From Pipra filicauda (Eukaryota; Chordata; Aves; Passeriformes; Pipridae): a DNA stretch of 64,000 bases. The notes beneath the pieces are model-generated. The model ran no database searches. It had not been told where the DNA came from and saw only the letters and a program-made list of their open reading frames with translations. Shown here one piece after another: positions 11,732 through 26,812 of this stretch (position 1 is its first letter; every line of letters begins with the position of its first letter). A program made the position numbers and the translations under genes. The stretch is from the NCBI RefSeq assembly GCF_003945595.2, contig NW_024105087.1, positions 2,857,001-2,921,000 on the forward strand. The letters are read 5' to 3'.

Positions 11732-14700
11732 AACGATAAATATATCAAATTATATATACAAATACGGGATGATAAATTACACAAATATCTGAAGGAAAAG
11801 CTTCCTCTTTCATCAGTGAGCACACTGCATCTGTACTACAGAGGGAAGGGACTCCCAGACAGCATGTGCACCTACCTACACTGAATTGTTCTATGAGGGG
11901 AAAGAAACACTGTGTTCTGCACTCCAGCTGTACTGGCTTTACAGCTCAAGCTTTTAGCACTCAGTGGTACAAAGTGTCCTGGCTGCTCACAAAACTCTAG
12001 ACAGGCATGCCTTTTATATCTGATTATTTATTCATAGATCAAGCTTGGAAGCAAGCAGAAAACAAATCATGATGACGGAAGAAGGGAAAGTAATTAACTA
12101 ATAATCCCTGGACACCAAAGAAAACAAAAATTTGAAAAAGGTACCACATGTGAAATATCATTACAACTGCGGGGTATAATTGCCTGACTAGGTCCATATT
12201 TTATCAGGCTGCTAGGGAAGACTAAGTAGTTGTCTTCTGTTTCTCTGACCCTCTGCCACAACACACATTACCAAAAAAAATAAAAGATTGAAATGTTACC
12301 ACTTAACATCATCTTTCAACTTGCTCAACTGTCATGTGGTTCACTTCAGCTAATGCATTTAGAGCATAAATCAACAAGAAAACAATTTGCTTGGCTGACA
12401 TTTCAGTGAAAAGGGCTCTTTTGTAAACTGTCTTTTAAATAATAATCAGATTTAGACAATTTTCTGTGGATCACACTAAAGAGGTGGTGCTTAAATACTC
12501 TCCAATCTCTGGTTTGGAGCAAATGAAGAGACTCAATCTCAAGTGATCAAGCCTGTGTATTTTGAAACAGAAGGAGACAAGACTGCTCCATGGAAACTAC
12601 TGATTTCCAGGGGGGTGTGGAAGAATCATAGGTTGCTAATAAAAACATGCACTTAAGTCTATGTTTTTATAACCTTTCTTCAGGATATAACAGGTATTCA
12701 GAAAAATAAACACTTTGTTTATTTGAAATAAGCTAGGAATTACCTTGGACAGTAGAAGAAACCTCTTTCTCCTTTTCTAAAGCTCTTTAACAAGTGACAA
12801 GAACCGTCACAGAGGCAGAGCAGTGTATATATTCATATATTCCTGAAAGCATGTAGAAGTATATTAGGAAGACTGGATAGTATTGCTAGAGAGTTACTTA
12901 TAAACATTAAAAATAACCTGATCTTGGTGACTGGGAGGGGGGATGGTTTGTTATTTTTTTAGTCCTTTTCCCTTTAAGATAACAAATCTGAGTCTTCCCT
13001 AATGCAACACTTCTTGTTCTCTCATAAATTTAATATTACATTTATTCCAGCTGCAAAACCAAAACCTCTACAAAACAAACAAACTATGAGATAAGAGTCA
13101 TTTGAGCAGCAAAGAACACCCTAAAATTAACCTGGGTAATAACATTAACGCCACATTTCAACAGATACGGGAGTGGCAGAGTTATTAGACAACGTAACAT
13201 GCATTTTTCCCAAAATTAGACCTTTCCATCTCGCTCCTTCAGTAGCCTGTTTATTCCCACACTCACAGGATAAAGAAAACCTACAACTTGGGTTAACATG
13301 AAAGAGGCACAGACTTTCCACATATTCAAAGTCATAAGCTGAGAGCCAGACAGTGAAAAAGAGACTGACCGTGAGTGCAGTGATTACTCAGTTAAGTCAG
13401 TCACAGGACAGCACGGGTTTTACCTACAACACAGTATTTTTCCCCATTAAGTGCCTAACATAGTATTAAAAAAAAAGATGTACTATCAGAAATATCTTGT
13501 TCTGGAGAACTGAAGTAATTGTATTCTCCTCCTTTACTCCCTCAGAAGGATAAAATCCAGGAGAAACATTACTAGAACTACTTGAACGAGTTCTGTAGCT
13601 GGAGAAACATCAACCAACCCTAACACCAGGCATAAAAGTGTCCCCTCAGGTTTTGGGTCTTTGGTCTTCCCACAACTATGCTCGGTCTTGCTCCGCAGGC
13701 AACAGTTCCTGAGGTGGCCACCTGAGATGCAGAATACAAACTAGGGATTTAATCCCACCCTGCCTTTCCAAGTGTCACTGTAACCTAAAGACCTTCATTT
13801 TACATGGCACACAAGAGACACACACTGTATGTACAGCTACACAGTTACTCTGGTTGGACGTTCTGCCATGCTTTCCACATAAAAAACCAAAACCCAAATG
13901 AATCAACAAAGAAAACAAATCCAGCAGGAGACAATGCAAACATTTCACAGTTGGGCTCCTTAATGGAAGATAACCATCTATTAGCATACTTGAAGAGTCT
14001 GTTCTTTCCCCTGAAGAACCACCATGAATGAACACAGTATCCTTGGATCCAGCTACAACTCATGGCAGCTACAACTCTGCTCTACAACAGGTAAAGCCTG
14101 TTCCTGAAATTCTGATACTACTTTTCACAAGTAGTTTCAGCTGGATAACCAGAAGAATCCATAGAGAATAGTTTTTTTACCTTTGGAAACAGTTCACTTC
14201 GTGTATCATCTGGAGCACTACCTTTAGGAAAAAAACTTCCAAGTACCTGGAAAAACAGCTATACATTGCTGATGCAGAGCAGTAACACAAATGGTCTGAA
14301 TATCAAGTTCATTCTTGCAAAAATGGCATGCTCAAGAGCTACTCAACACACATGTGTTTAAAAAGCAAACATAATTAGTAGAATATTGTGAAGCAGTTAT
14401 CCCCTGGCAAGCTTTTGAAAAGCTGGCAGTGGTTTTCTGATGAAAGAGAAGTCTGTCAGGCAACAAATCAAGTATACTTTCATTTGCTCAAACCCTGTTT
14501 TGAATAATTCCCAGCTCGTTTGCCATACAGACCAGAAGGAAGGAGTCGGGTATCCCAGCCTTGGGAGATGCAGCACATCTCACCTGCGCTGCACAACTGC
14601 TTTGTAAATGTAGGACTACACTTATCAATGAAACGTCAACAAAAAACCCAAACAAAAGTCAACAAAAAGTCTGTACAACAAAGGAGCTGGCCTCATTCAA

Positions 14701-16935
14701 TCTACCACATATGGAAATAAGGTAGCAAAATACTGAAAACCCTCAAGTGTTCAGTGAATGCATTTGGCGATGACAGCTGGAAAAGAAATTTGCTAATTTC
14801 TGAAGGAAGGAGGAGATTCCAAACCAGTCCTACTGATTTAAATCAGAGCAGTTTGACTAAAGCTGTCCACAGTTGGTCCTCAGAACCGCAGTGAACAACC
14901 CAGTGTGCTGTACTGTTACTAGCAACTATCCTACTAGGTCACATCTTTAACTACACTTTTATGTTAGCATAAGTGAATGAGAGATGCAAGCTTAGCTCCA
15001 CTAAAGAAATAATAGTTGAAATAAGCATTGAAGACAAAGTTCATATTTTCTTGCTTTTTCTTCAGCTCCTCACAAACAAAAGCCCTTTATGAATGCTGCA
15101 AAAAGCTGCAACATATGTGAAAGACCCCATGGTCAACTAATGCATTTGCTTTAAAATTCTTTGTTCAGCTCATTTTCTAGTCCCAGTTAGCACCAGAAAA
15201 TAACTCCTACACTAAAAGTTCCTCAGTGCATTTCTCCCTTCATTTACTAATGTTTCTTCTCATGTCCAGGTTTTGTATTAAAATTGCTGCTGAAGCAGGG
15301 GAAAAGAAGCCCCGTTTTAACACATCAGCTGGGATATTCCAAAATAAATTGGTTTCTTAAGCAGGATTAGGCTCAAAATCAGACTACCGTTTTGTACCCT
15401 GCTCACTTTAACTGGCACTTTGCCACGACTCACAGGAAAAGATGCAATACATTTAAAACACAACTCAGTGAAAAGCAGTCGTGCAAGGTGGAGGCTGTTC
15501 CAGCCTGTTCCATGGCTGTTCTGAGCATGCCCAGGACAGACCACAGCAGCAGACAATTAGCACCTTCCAGACTCTGGGAAAGGGAGAGGCAGATGAAGCA
15601 GCCCAGTGGGGCTCAGCAGCACAGGTCAGACCACTAATAGAGCCACAGTAGGTTTATACTTGCTCTTATTGGTATCACGATGATTTAGGAGTATCTGCAT
15701 TTTAAAAACACTACAATATCATGGCAGCACTGTTTCTTGCTGCCCTGCACAGACAAAGGCCATGCTGGCACGAAAATCTCAGACAGGATCAGTCAGAAGC
15801 TAGTAACAAAGAACATTAAGCCTTTAAAGATGATTAGCTTCAGCAACTAAGGCTGCTTTACTTTTGAATTGGCACTTTCAGTCACAATTCACCCTGTTGT
15901 TAAAGCTTTAGAGCCAGTCTGCCCAGCCTATGCTTGTGATTCTCCAACTGCAGTCCCCTGGACCTCTAGTAACCTGCAAAGCCTGTTAGATGTGGTTCAA
16001 TGCGACTCCATACAATTATAAACTCCCCTACCTTTCCATCCAAAAGACCAAAGTCCATGAGAAATTTTGAGGGTTGACACCAGCCAAAACAAATGGGAGG
16101 AGTTTTTAGAGGGCTGTATATGATACAAACTCCACAGGGAAAAAAAAAATAAAAGAGCATGTGCAGACCTGTAAGTGCCACTTCATCTTATGACAGAGGT
16201 GTTTTGCAATTCAAGAGCAGGAGTGTCCAACTAAGAGAAATGCAAAAGACTCTCTGACTTTTATTTACCTTTCTTCTTACTTCTGTTGATGGAGAGAAAG
16301 ATGAGAAAATCCAGAAAATCCACGTGTCTGCTGGAGAAGAGATATCAAGGATATTTGCTGGTCAATAATAAAACTAATAAAACTAATACCAGCATTAGAT
16401 CTCCAGAAGTAACAGATCTACAGAGAAAACTGACTGTAAATTGTTGTATTGGTTTGGTTTTTTTACCAAATTCATTCCATCAAGTCAGGATATTTACAGC
16501 TATACCAGAAATCAGTACGATACATAGCTAAGACACAGATATTTTGTTTGAATCTCCTAGCTTACATGTCTACAAGCATTTCCCAGTTATCAACAAAGGT
16601 GGAATCAGAACAAGAGCCTTTCACTGAATAGGAAAGTAATCCTGACTGTTTGGACTACCTGAAGAAATTTCAAATGTAATACAGGAGGAATAGGGAAGAA
16701 AAAAAAAATGAAGGCAGGATACAGGCACAAATTTGGAGAGTGTTGGCCTGCCTCAACATGCAGATGGCTAGTTTTAATGATATATACTGGATACACAGTG
16801 TAGTCTATCCATAATATAAACATGCTCAAAGCAGACCTTTATGACTCACTTTTTCCAATTCTGTAATCTGTTTCATTATGCACTCTAGAGCATCGTGATA
16901 AGTTATGCTTTATATCACCATCACAGCATTACACT
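11732..16935 (-). other. ARHGAP10 intron 1, 11.7-16.9 kb block
   Basis: AT-rich non-coding sequence. I see no conserved protein segment, RNA gene or sizeable repeat. Short open frames such as 13775-14035 (minus) and 15317-15556 (minus) lack recognisable motifs. Confidence 0.55.
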
Positions 16936-17530
16936 TCATAGAATCATAGAATGGCCAGGGTTGGAAGAGACCTACAAGATCCCTTGTCCCATGGGCAGGG
17001 ACACCTTTTATTAAATGAGTTTGCTCAGAACCCCATGCAATCTGGCCCTAATCACTTCCATGGATGGGGCATCCACAACTTCCCATGGGCAACCTGTGCT
17101 AGTGCCTCACCACCCTCACAGCAAAGAATTTTTTTCTAACATCTAATATAAAACTGCCCTCCTTCATCTTGAAGTCATTCCCCCCTGTCCTGTCACTACA
17201 TGCCCTTATAAATAGTCCCTCTCCATCCTCCCTGTAAGCTCCCTTCAGATACTGGAAGTCTGCAATTACGTCACCCCGAAGCCTTCCCTTTTTCAGGCTG
17301 AACAATCCCAATTCTCTCAGCCTTTCCTCATAGGAGAGGTGTTCATCCCTCTAATCAACTTGGTGGCCCTTCTCTGGACTCAATCCAATAGATCCGTGTC
17401 CTTGCTGTGCTGGGGACCCCAGAGCTGGATTCAGTACCCCAGGTGGGGTCTCACCAGAGCAGAGTAGAGGAGCAGAATCACCTCCCTCAACCTGCTGGAC
17501 AAGCTGCTTTTGATGCAGCCCAGGATACTG
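16936..17530 (-). mobile_element. CR1 LINE fragment, minus strand
   Basis: Begins on the plus strand with TCATAGAATCATAGAATGG followed by GGTTGGAAGAGACC, the reverse complement of the CR1 3' terminus. The minus strand still shows ORF2 C-terminal remnants at 17099-17311 ([21 protein letters not shown]) and, further along, VILLLYSALVRPHLGY at 17431-17490. Multiple changes break the frame, so the copy is inactive and fairly old. The 5' truncation point is approximate. Confidence 0.92.
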
Positions 17531-20500
17531 CAGTCATCAGCATGCAGCCCTACAATGTGCCTGTGACCTAAAGAAATGAAACCTAATTTTTTCATCTTAT
17601 TTTCATGGCACGGAAAGATGCCACCTAACCATGAGAACCACTGAGATAAGGCATCTGGAGGTAACACAGCACAGTGTTGCACTGATCAGCATCTTGAACT
17701 ACATTCGCACCACAAAACATCAAAGAGCATGTAGCTCCTCCCCACCTTCCTCCACCAATTCATTCAGGTGAAAGCAGGCCTGTAGCCCTGAAGAGCAGAA
17801 CACAAAAGTCCAGCCAGCTCCCTTGCTTCCACGTTATGAAGTAACAGGAAATACAACTCCCCTCACACAGCCAGTTCCCACTTCAAAACCAAACACTGAT
17901 GACCTGTACTTTCATTAACTGCTGTCATGTTGATCCTGGAGCATTTAACACATTCAAAAGACAGAACAAAGTTCAAATCAGGATGATAACCCCTGCACAT
18001 GTGACTGCTGAGTATTTGAGCTGGAAAAACGCCAACACAGAGAAAGAAAACTTCTCTGCCCTGGTTCTCCAAGTATTTCCAAAAGTATATTGGGGAAAAA
18101 TTACAGTGCATTTTGTGGAAACAAAAAGAGCAGTTAAAAACGCAGAATTCCCTTCTCAGAGGGCAGAGACATAATTAGCAGAAATATATGCAGAAAAGTG
18201 GTTATGCAGTTAGCATCCCAAACCAATATTTCATAATATATCTCAAAGTCTTTGTATCCATCACTCCCAAGCCTGGTAGTAATGTTAGAAGACGATGTGT
18301 GAAATAGATATAAAAAAACCCAAAGAACAACTTTTCCTTTTCATTTTCTTTTTTTTTTTAAACACGTACACATAACATCAGCGGGACTTATTTTCCAAAA
18401 CAGACTATATGTTAGAACCAGTGAGTCGGTAATTTAAGTAAAATAGCATGTTCAACAGACAGCACTGGAATCCCTGATCAATGGACAGCACCACCTTTAT
18501 TTCTGCTCCTTCCCCCATGTGCAAATGTAACCGCACAACTAAACATGCAAACACCCACCCCTGAGCTTGTGTAAATCCTGCACCCATGGGAAAAGAACTG
18601 CCAAGGACACACAGCACACACGGAGGAAGCAACACACCACGCTCTTTCTTTTAAAAACCACAAGAGCAAATTGATGTGGCAACCCTGCAAGGAAGACTGG
18701 ATTCAAACATGAAGCACGTCCGACCTGCTGCTGGTTAAAGACAAGTCATGAACCCGCAGCAAGACACACACAATGACTCTGCTGATATCATTTACATCAT
18801 TTGCAGCTGGCAAATGCTGCACACATCGGTGTCCTGTGCACACATCACATGGCTGAGAGTCCCTTGGCAGGCTGCAGCCTTGCCATAGCACTGGGACACA
18901 CCATTTTCATTTGGGAAGAAGCTATCTGCATGCTGAATGTTACAAAAGTCTCTCAGCATACTCCCAGCTGCAAAGGACCTGCCTAGCTTCCATACACCTG
19001 TCACCATTGGAGCATCCCAAGCTCAAAACAGCTGTGGTTAGGCAGGAATTTTGAAGGGGCAGGGAGCAATGATTTCAGGCTAGTGAAACAGCCTGAAAAA
19101 TTAATTAAATAAATAAAAGTAGTGCGTGTCTACCACTACTCAAGTATCTTGGCATAAATTATGTTTAAAAGTAGAAATAAATATATTGAACTAGGCAAAC
19201 TGACTTCATGCACAAAGCAATAGAATAGGGCTCCAGAGACTTTGTTTCATGTTCCAGCCCTTGAATAGACTTTGACAAAGTCACTGACTCACACTGTGCC
19301 CCAGCTATTACACAGGAAGGTACCTCAGCCTCTTATCAGCAGGATAAAATCTATTACTGAATAACATACTCAGCTATTCAGGTCACTACATCTTACTTTC
19401 ACCACTTCTGCTACAGGTACACTGGTAATGAAACACGGCACAGCTGTTTCACTAGAGTATACTCATGAATCTTAAACACCTGAGTTTTAAAACAGTGGAT
19501 AGAATGTACACTGTTTATATGGTAAAGGGAATATAAATTATTCTTCAGGAAAAATTATAAACAAAATCACAATTAAAATCTTTGAAAAGAAATCTATACA
19601 ATGAAAAAAAATTGAACTTTGAGGATTGAGGGATCTATCTTTTCAGGCAAATCAGACTACAGGCACTGGAATAATCCCAATGCAACCTAGAGGCAGAACT
19701 ATAACAAATATTTAATCAGATCTTCCGTTTTAAGAAATAGACACCCACTATAAATCTTAACCTTGATGACTCAATATAGCATGGTTAAAGAAGCAATAGC
19801 TTCCACTACAGATAAAAAAATAGTATCCTCATCAGTACTCTTCATTCTTTTTAAATGTCAAGTGAACCAAACTTATAACCTGATAGTAAGGCAAGTGTCT
19901 TCATATATAATTTTGTTTGATTTCTTGGCTGTATTTCACAATAACATTTTAAAAGAGTTTTTTAAGGGTCTTTTGAACACTACAACAGAAAAAAACCCTG
20001 ATGATGCTGCAACTCTACACTTCTACGTAATGTTAGACAAATGCACAGAGCTGTAATTTACAGCAAAGATCCACTGCATGGTATCTGTCAATGGTTTGAG
20101 GGTTTATTATCCAGATCACCACATTCATATCTGACCCAGATCACAAGCAACTAAGATGATGTTTAATCCTCTACCTGCCAAATTCTTCATCATGCTGTGA
20201 AGACATGCCCATCAAGCTACATTCACATTGTGCAAATACGTGAGATAAAGTTTTCAATAAATATTGATTGATTTAACAACCTAGCAAATAAGGGATTATT
20301 TTAGGAGCTTAGGATTTCTGAAAGCTGGTAACAGTTTACTCTGCTCATAGCCACACCTGCCAGCATTTTCTACGTATTAGTCTTTCACTAGAGACAGAAG
20401 TTGTCACTGTTTCCACTCTTACATACCATGCTGTGTCACTGGTTCGCTATATCCTCTTTGACAGTTAAAGGACATGTGGAATGTTGGGATTCTCTTCTGC

Positions 20501-23500
20501 AGTACTGATATGACTGAAGTAATTGAGGGGAGGGAAATTTCATTAGGCATCAGGCAGTGTTTCCCTATCCATTCTGCTCACCACCTTTATGGTGGACAGT
20601 TTAGCTAAGTATGAACTGGCAAAACCAGAAAGCATTATAGTACTTTCCAGGATATCTAGCCATCTTCGGGGGGGGGGAAGTGTTGAAGTTTGTATAAATA
20701 ATATTCTAACATTTTTATAGCACTAATTCTCTCATGGATCATTTCTTCACTTCTGCACCTAATATTTACATACTAGTAAGAAACTCCCTTTCCCTGATAA
20801 TTTTGCCTTATATTCAGCTAAGAAAAAAAGTTTAACAACATCACAGAAATTGGAGAGAAACAAAAACACAACAAAGGAAACAACAAGAGAGTGGGCAATA
20901 CACTAGGGGAAAAAAAAATAACATCACAGTACCAATTCCTGTGACGCAACTTAAATAATATGCTGTGAAATGGCCAAACAGACCAAATAAGAATAATATA
21001 CAAACATTTGTTCCAGTTCTATTTATTTGAAACAGCAATGGGGTTGACGACTCAATAAACCAGAATTAACACTTCTTCAGTGAAGCTCAACTATAACCTC
21101 CTATCAGCTGGACCAAAGGAACCTTTGGCTGCTCATAGCACACAACACTGCACCAGAGCAGTCTAGCAGCCAGATTTGTATAATAAAGAACAGGGTGTGA
21201 CAAAGCCAGGCTATCAGTTGGAGGTTGCTTTAGACAGCTGCAAACCTAGCTTTTCTTTGGTATTCTTCATGCTTTCAAAGGGGTTTCAGCCACAGACACT
21301 CAAGTTCTCTTTGTGCCCAAAGCTTGACCGAGTTTAATAAAGCTGGAAATACCAAAGAAAAAAGGAAACTACACATAATGCAAGTCACAAGCTCACCACC
21401 TTTTTTTTTTTAAATTTGTGTTTTGCATATTTGAAGTTTCATTCAACTCCAGGAATTTCATATTCCACTCTGTGGCTCCAAGCAAAACATTAACAGGCAA
21501 AGTTGTTTTGCTCAACTTATGCAACTCCTGCTACCTGTAGGAATGTGCAATTCAGAAAAATGCCAGTTCCAATTTCTTCTTTCCCTGAATTGTGAACTCT
21601 TCTTTGGGGCTAGAAAAGAAGGAACAGCCAACCAAATTTAAAAGTGGAGGAAAGAATCATGGAGATAACTGAACAACTGGCCATGTTTGGTTGAAAGCAA
21701 CCACAACTATTTCTGACTATATCCAGTTAGCCTGTTTGCCACAGTAATGCAAAAAGACTTCTCCTCTGATAGTGGGAAATTAAAATTAAGTAAGTCTTTG
21801 AGCTAGAAAGCAACAAAATACACCCATGCAAAGCTCTTTTAAAGGAAAGGAGAAAAGACTCTTTACTTCAGGTTGCATCATGCACTTATCTTCCCAGCAT
21901 CTCCCTTAGGAATTTGCTTACAATATAAATAATGAAGCTCTCTTTCATTTATTAGCAAGCTAAATATATTTTCATTTCTTTATATAAATGAGAAAATTTT
22001 GATCTAAAGATCACAGAAAGGCAATAAGGGAACAGAAAATAATACTTAGTGCTTTTTAAACTTAAAAGGCAGGATTTGCACATTGTATATTTATTCTGGA
22101 GAAATGATGCCAATAGAAATCTCAGGTTGCTGGAGGATTATTTTATCCAATGCAAAAGTTAAATTATCTTGGTGATGTTATCTACAATTTCAGCAGTCAT
22201 GCACAGGGACACTTCTGCACACTTATGCTTCAGTTGCTTTCTATTTTTAAATTGCTTCCCTCCCTTGCCATTTAAGAAAGCAACAGCAGCACCTAACACA
22301 TTGCATGACAGTATTGCTTAATCCAGCACTATAATCCATTTAAAAAAAAAACACAAGCGAGGAAACACGAGGTCAAGAGTAAACTAAAAAGATACATGGT
22401 TAAATGTTGCTGCACCCCAGCACTGGGAAGGATCGACAACAGTCACGGGATGTGCCTATCGGATACTCCGAGTCAACCTGTTTGCAGTACTTTACAACAT
22501 CTGCACAGCTGCTTATCAAACAAGGAATGTTCTTATGCTCTAGTCAAATATATAAACAGCAGTTTGGCGTGGAAGAATATAACCTTTTATTTCAGCACAG
22601 AATGGACCGAGTACCTACAGAATTTTTTCTAGATGTTCTTTTATGCAATGCTCCCTTCACAAAAACAACACAGGCAGCTCAATACAAACACATTTGCTGC
22701 TGACAAGCCATGATTTGGCCACATGACTGTCCTGCCTGTATTTCAGGTATTAGCTATGTCAAATCTAATTATCAGAGACAGCCTGACAAGGTCTTTCACA
22801 GTATTCGGGAAAGGTGCACTTGCCAAAGCCCTAGTGGAGGCCATGGTGTATAGCAAATCTAACCCAGCTCAACCGAGGCTCGTAGTTTTGCTGACAGTTT
22901 TTCCCCAATAAATTACATAAATAATCACTGGCCAGCAAGCCTTTACAAGGACTGTCAGGAATTTAGTGACCCATGATGTATAAGAAATACTGCCTGTCGT
23001 GTTTACAATCACATGTATGAAGTTGTCTTTCTACATGATGGCTGCTACAGAAATTATACTGGTTTTAATTGTACCAATTACAAAGGCTTCTGTATTAGTT
23101 TGACAGAGTGCTTTAGGCTATTCTGCCCTTACCTTTAGATCCTGCAATTCAAATAGCAACCCTGTCTAGGAAGGGACAGCATATCAAAGAAGGTATATGA
23201 ACTGAATTACAAGTTTTTCTAGTTAGTGGATGTTTCCTCCTTTCATTACCTGTCATGGGTGAAGGGTACACAGATACCAGGATGCAACACACAGGTACAT
23301 GTACAAATACCAGTGGCAGCTCATAGGAACACAATATGAACATTACTCATACTACCTGAAATACCCACCCAAAACAATTAAATGTTCAGGCAGTATTTTA
23401 AGCATAAATGTCTATCTTAAGAGTACAAGGAAGATTATTCAAGGAGAAGCATATTGGCACATCTGATTTAAGCAAGGATCCAGTATAATGGATACATGCT

Positions 23501-26484
23501 GCAGCCACACATGCAAGAAGGGAGAGCACAATATCCACTTTCCTCAGAGACTTACAATAGTTCTGAGATAACTTATACTTCAACTCCTTTGCTTCAGTGT
23601 ACAGAGGAGAGATTATACAAATAATTGTTTAAATAGAAATGATAGCTGTATCTTACAGGAGAAGAGGCAGAGCAGGCACAGAAAGCAAACGTCCTGCAAG
23701 GACACACGAGAGCAAAGAGCAGGAAGCACAGCTCTGCAGTCCTTAGTCACGTACAGGTTGTGTGAGATGCCCCTACATCCAGGGTCTAATAGCAAACCAA
23801 TTTGTGCTAACAACAGGTGACATACCAAGAGCGTGGGGACACTGAAATTCAAATGTATACAGCATGGAAGCCATTAAAACATCCAGACTATCATCACACC
23901 CAAGATACTGTGTCACTAAACCACACACAGAAGGCCTGAAAGCCAAGGTGGGGATGCGGGTGGAAAAGTGTCAAGAAGGAAGAGGGAGTTGCAGTGCCTG
24001 AGACTCCGGCACAGGACAAAGTCTCTCACAAGCAGGCTCTGGGCCTTACAGAAGTTGAATTAACGAGAGACTAGGGAGGATGCACTTGCAGCAAGAGATA
24101 ATATCTAACCCCAGGTCTAGTGCTGTAAAGCATTATTAGCTTTTCCTCTGGAAGCTCCAGCAGGGCCTTTCTCTCTTCCGCCATCACAGTTTCACACATA
24201 GGATGTACAAGACTTGGAGTACAAATGTGCATCTAGATGAACATAGGTCCTTGGTACTCTCAAATACTTGTTTCTTTTTTCATCTTCACTTCTTAAGAGG
24301 CACATTTAAAGCTGGGAGTCCAACTTGTACTAATATATGTTGCTGATCACAAGAATGCTCACAAGTGTTGTATAACCGTGGGGTGATGCAAGAGAAAGAA
24401 GAGATGCCATGGGATGTCAAGAGACAGAAATCTGAAGAGAAAGAAATCTCTAAAGAAAAACAGAAATAAGATAAGATTCACTCCTTTGAGAAGACTGCTC
24501 TGTTCCTGTGGCCAAAACCCACAGCACAACATTATGGCTTTTCTCCAACACAGCCCACTCTTTCAAAACAAGTCATTTGATCCCACATTTATTTAGAGTA
24601 TAGAGTAAGCAATAACAGACACAAAATAAAACCAAACATAAGTATCACAAGCTGATTCCCCACAATTTCTACATCTCAGCAACCTACACCAAAACAAAGT
24701 AAAGCACACCAAAGACTAGTGCAGGAACCTCAGACAAAGGTAGTACAGTAAGTTTTGAACAGTGTTCACAGTTGCACAGATTATATAAAACTGAGGACAG
24801 AAAATAGACAGTGATTTCCTAATTACAGCCTGGTAAATGAAGGGAGTTTTCTCCACAGAAATTAATTTCTCTCAGTAAAAGATATATAAAGTCATTATCT
24901 AATCCCTCTGTATTTAAAACTTTAAACACAGTGCCATCAAGACAGATGAGACATAAAATTGGCTATATGGATACAAATGGAAAGGAAAAGTACTTGTTTT
25001 CTTTCACATATAAGGTTATGGGAGGGAGGGGGAAGGGAATCTTCCCTTGCTATCTGTCTCAATCCCACAGCAGGCATCTGCAAATGGGAACCTCTGCATA
25101 AATAGTCTTCTTGCATTCTTGGTCTGATGTCAACTCAGAGCACAACTACCCTTTTCTCCTTATTAGTAACAGAGATTAAGAAAATGCTTTATAAGGCACA
25201 TAATACTAATACCAAATTACCTTAAAAATTGAAAACTTTGTGACTATTGGCAACTTACAATTAAGCTGACTGTTGCTCATGAAAAATCCAACTCACTTCT
25301 GATTCTCATTTTGTCATCTTCTTTCCTATTGGTGTAAACACACTGGGTTTACAAATATTTTATAATCTTCACTTCTGTTTTCCAAAGATTCATGCCGCTC
25401 TAAGACATTTGTCTATAATTAACCAATGTAAAACAATGGAACCAAGTTTTAGTTCATGCGTCTTTTAGCAGTTCAGTGGGAGCCACCTGCTTTGTGTTAG
25501 GGCAAGACTTGAGCTAGGATTCACTTGCAGGGTTGTCAGATAATCTTTTTTTTCTGTTATTAGTTACCACTGTCAACACACAGAAAAAGAAGGATCCAAA
25601 AATTCAGTCAATTACTTTTAGGGCTGGGTAGCAGCCAGCAGGAATACTCATTGCTGGGTTCAGCAGAGGTTTGCCAGATGATGACATTAGCATCAGCAGG
25701 GAAAACTTCCTTTCTTGGCTTGTATCTGCTAAAGGCTGCAGTCACCAAATTAGGACTAAGGATGGGTCCAGAAGGAACAATTTAGGGCTAAATTTAGGAC
25801 TGGTGTCAATAGAAACCATCTGTTAAGACAGAGACTAGGTTGGGTAGGGTCACTGACATAGAAAGAGGAGAAAAGTGAGCCACAGCTGGCAGTGAGCTTG
25901 AAAGGGTGCAGCTGGCCATGGTTGTGTCTGGGGCAGACTGTAGCAAGGAGCAGCGGGGAGGCAGGACTAAGCCAGGGGACACAGCCAGGACCAGCAGCAG
26001 GGTCAGCATGTGCACAGGGTGGGACAGCCACCTGCACCTTCAGCCAGACAGAACTACCAGGCACAAGGCAAGGTTTGGATAAGCCAAGCCAAAGCCACTA
26101 TACTATGATTAGTACAATTTCTGTACAGTATTGCCTGACTAGATGTACCTCTGGAACCAACTGCTAGATTTGGGGTACATTTCCACCCACCAGAAGCCTG
26201 CACATTTCCAATTCTAACATGGCACCAAGGTAAGCAGAGTCCCACAACCTTCATGTTCCAGAAAGTGCAAAGAATCAAACGGGTGCATTCACTGCCTCGC
26301 TGGAACATTTAACATGCAATAAAACCAAGCATTTCAAATCCAACATCTTCAAATCTGCATGCACCTACACCAAAACAGTTCTGATTAGGGAATCACTGGT
26401 TTGGGAATTGAATGGGTAGCCTGAAATTGTCACACAATTCCCAATACAATCCCAGTGTCTCCAAGTTATCTTACAAAACAAAAC
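17531..26484 (-). other. ARHGAP10 intron 1, 17.5-26.5 kb block
   Basis: Mostly AT-rich non-coding DNA with short homopolymers (T run near 18350, G run near 20669). A somewhat GC-richer segment at about 25620-26060 contains many CAGC/AGG-type motifs but I could not classify it; it may be an old decayed repeat. No gene recognised. Confidence 0.5.
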
Positions 26485-26812
26485 CATAGAATCAGCCAGG
26501 TTGGAAGGGACCTCTGAGATCAAGTCCAACCCTTGATCCACTACCGCTGTGGTTACCAGACCATGGCACTCAGTGCCACATCCAGTCTCATCTTAAAAAC
26601 CTCCAGGGACGGAGAATCCACCACTTCCCTGGGCAGCCCATTCCAATGCCTGGTTACCCTCTCTGTAAAGAATTTCTTCCTAATATGCAACCTGAAACTC
26701 CTCTGGCAGAGCTTAAGACCATGCCCTCTTGTCTTGCTGATAGATGCCTGGGAGAAGAGACCAAGCCCCACCTGGCTACAACCTCCTTTAAGGGAGTTGT
26801 AGAGAGTGATGA
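26485..26812 (-). mobile_element. CR1 LINE fragment, minus strand (young-type subfamily)
   Basis: The plus strand begins CATAGAATCAGCCAGGTTGG and GAAGGGACCTCTGAGATCAA, the reverse complement of a CR1 3' end. The minus strand keeps an open frame at 26553-26771 with [19 protein letters not shown] and [14 protein letters not shown], the CR1 ORF2 C-terminus. These peptide ends are nearly identical to those of the plus-strand copy at 52.2 kb, so both belong to one subfamily. Strong 5' truncation. Confidence 0.93.
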
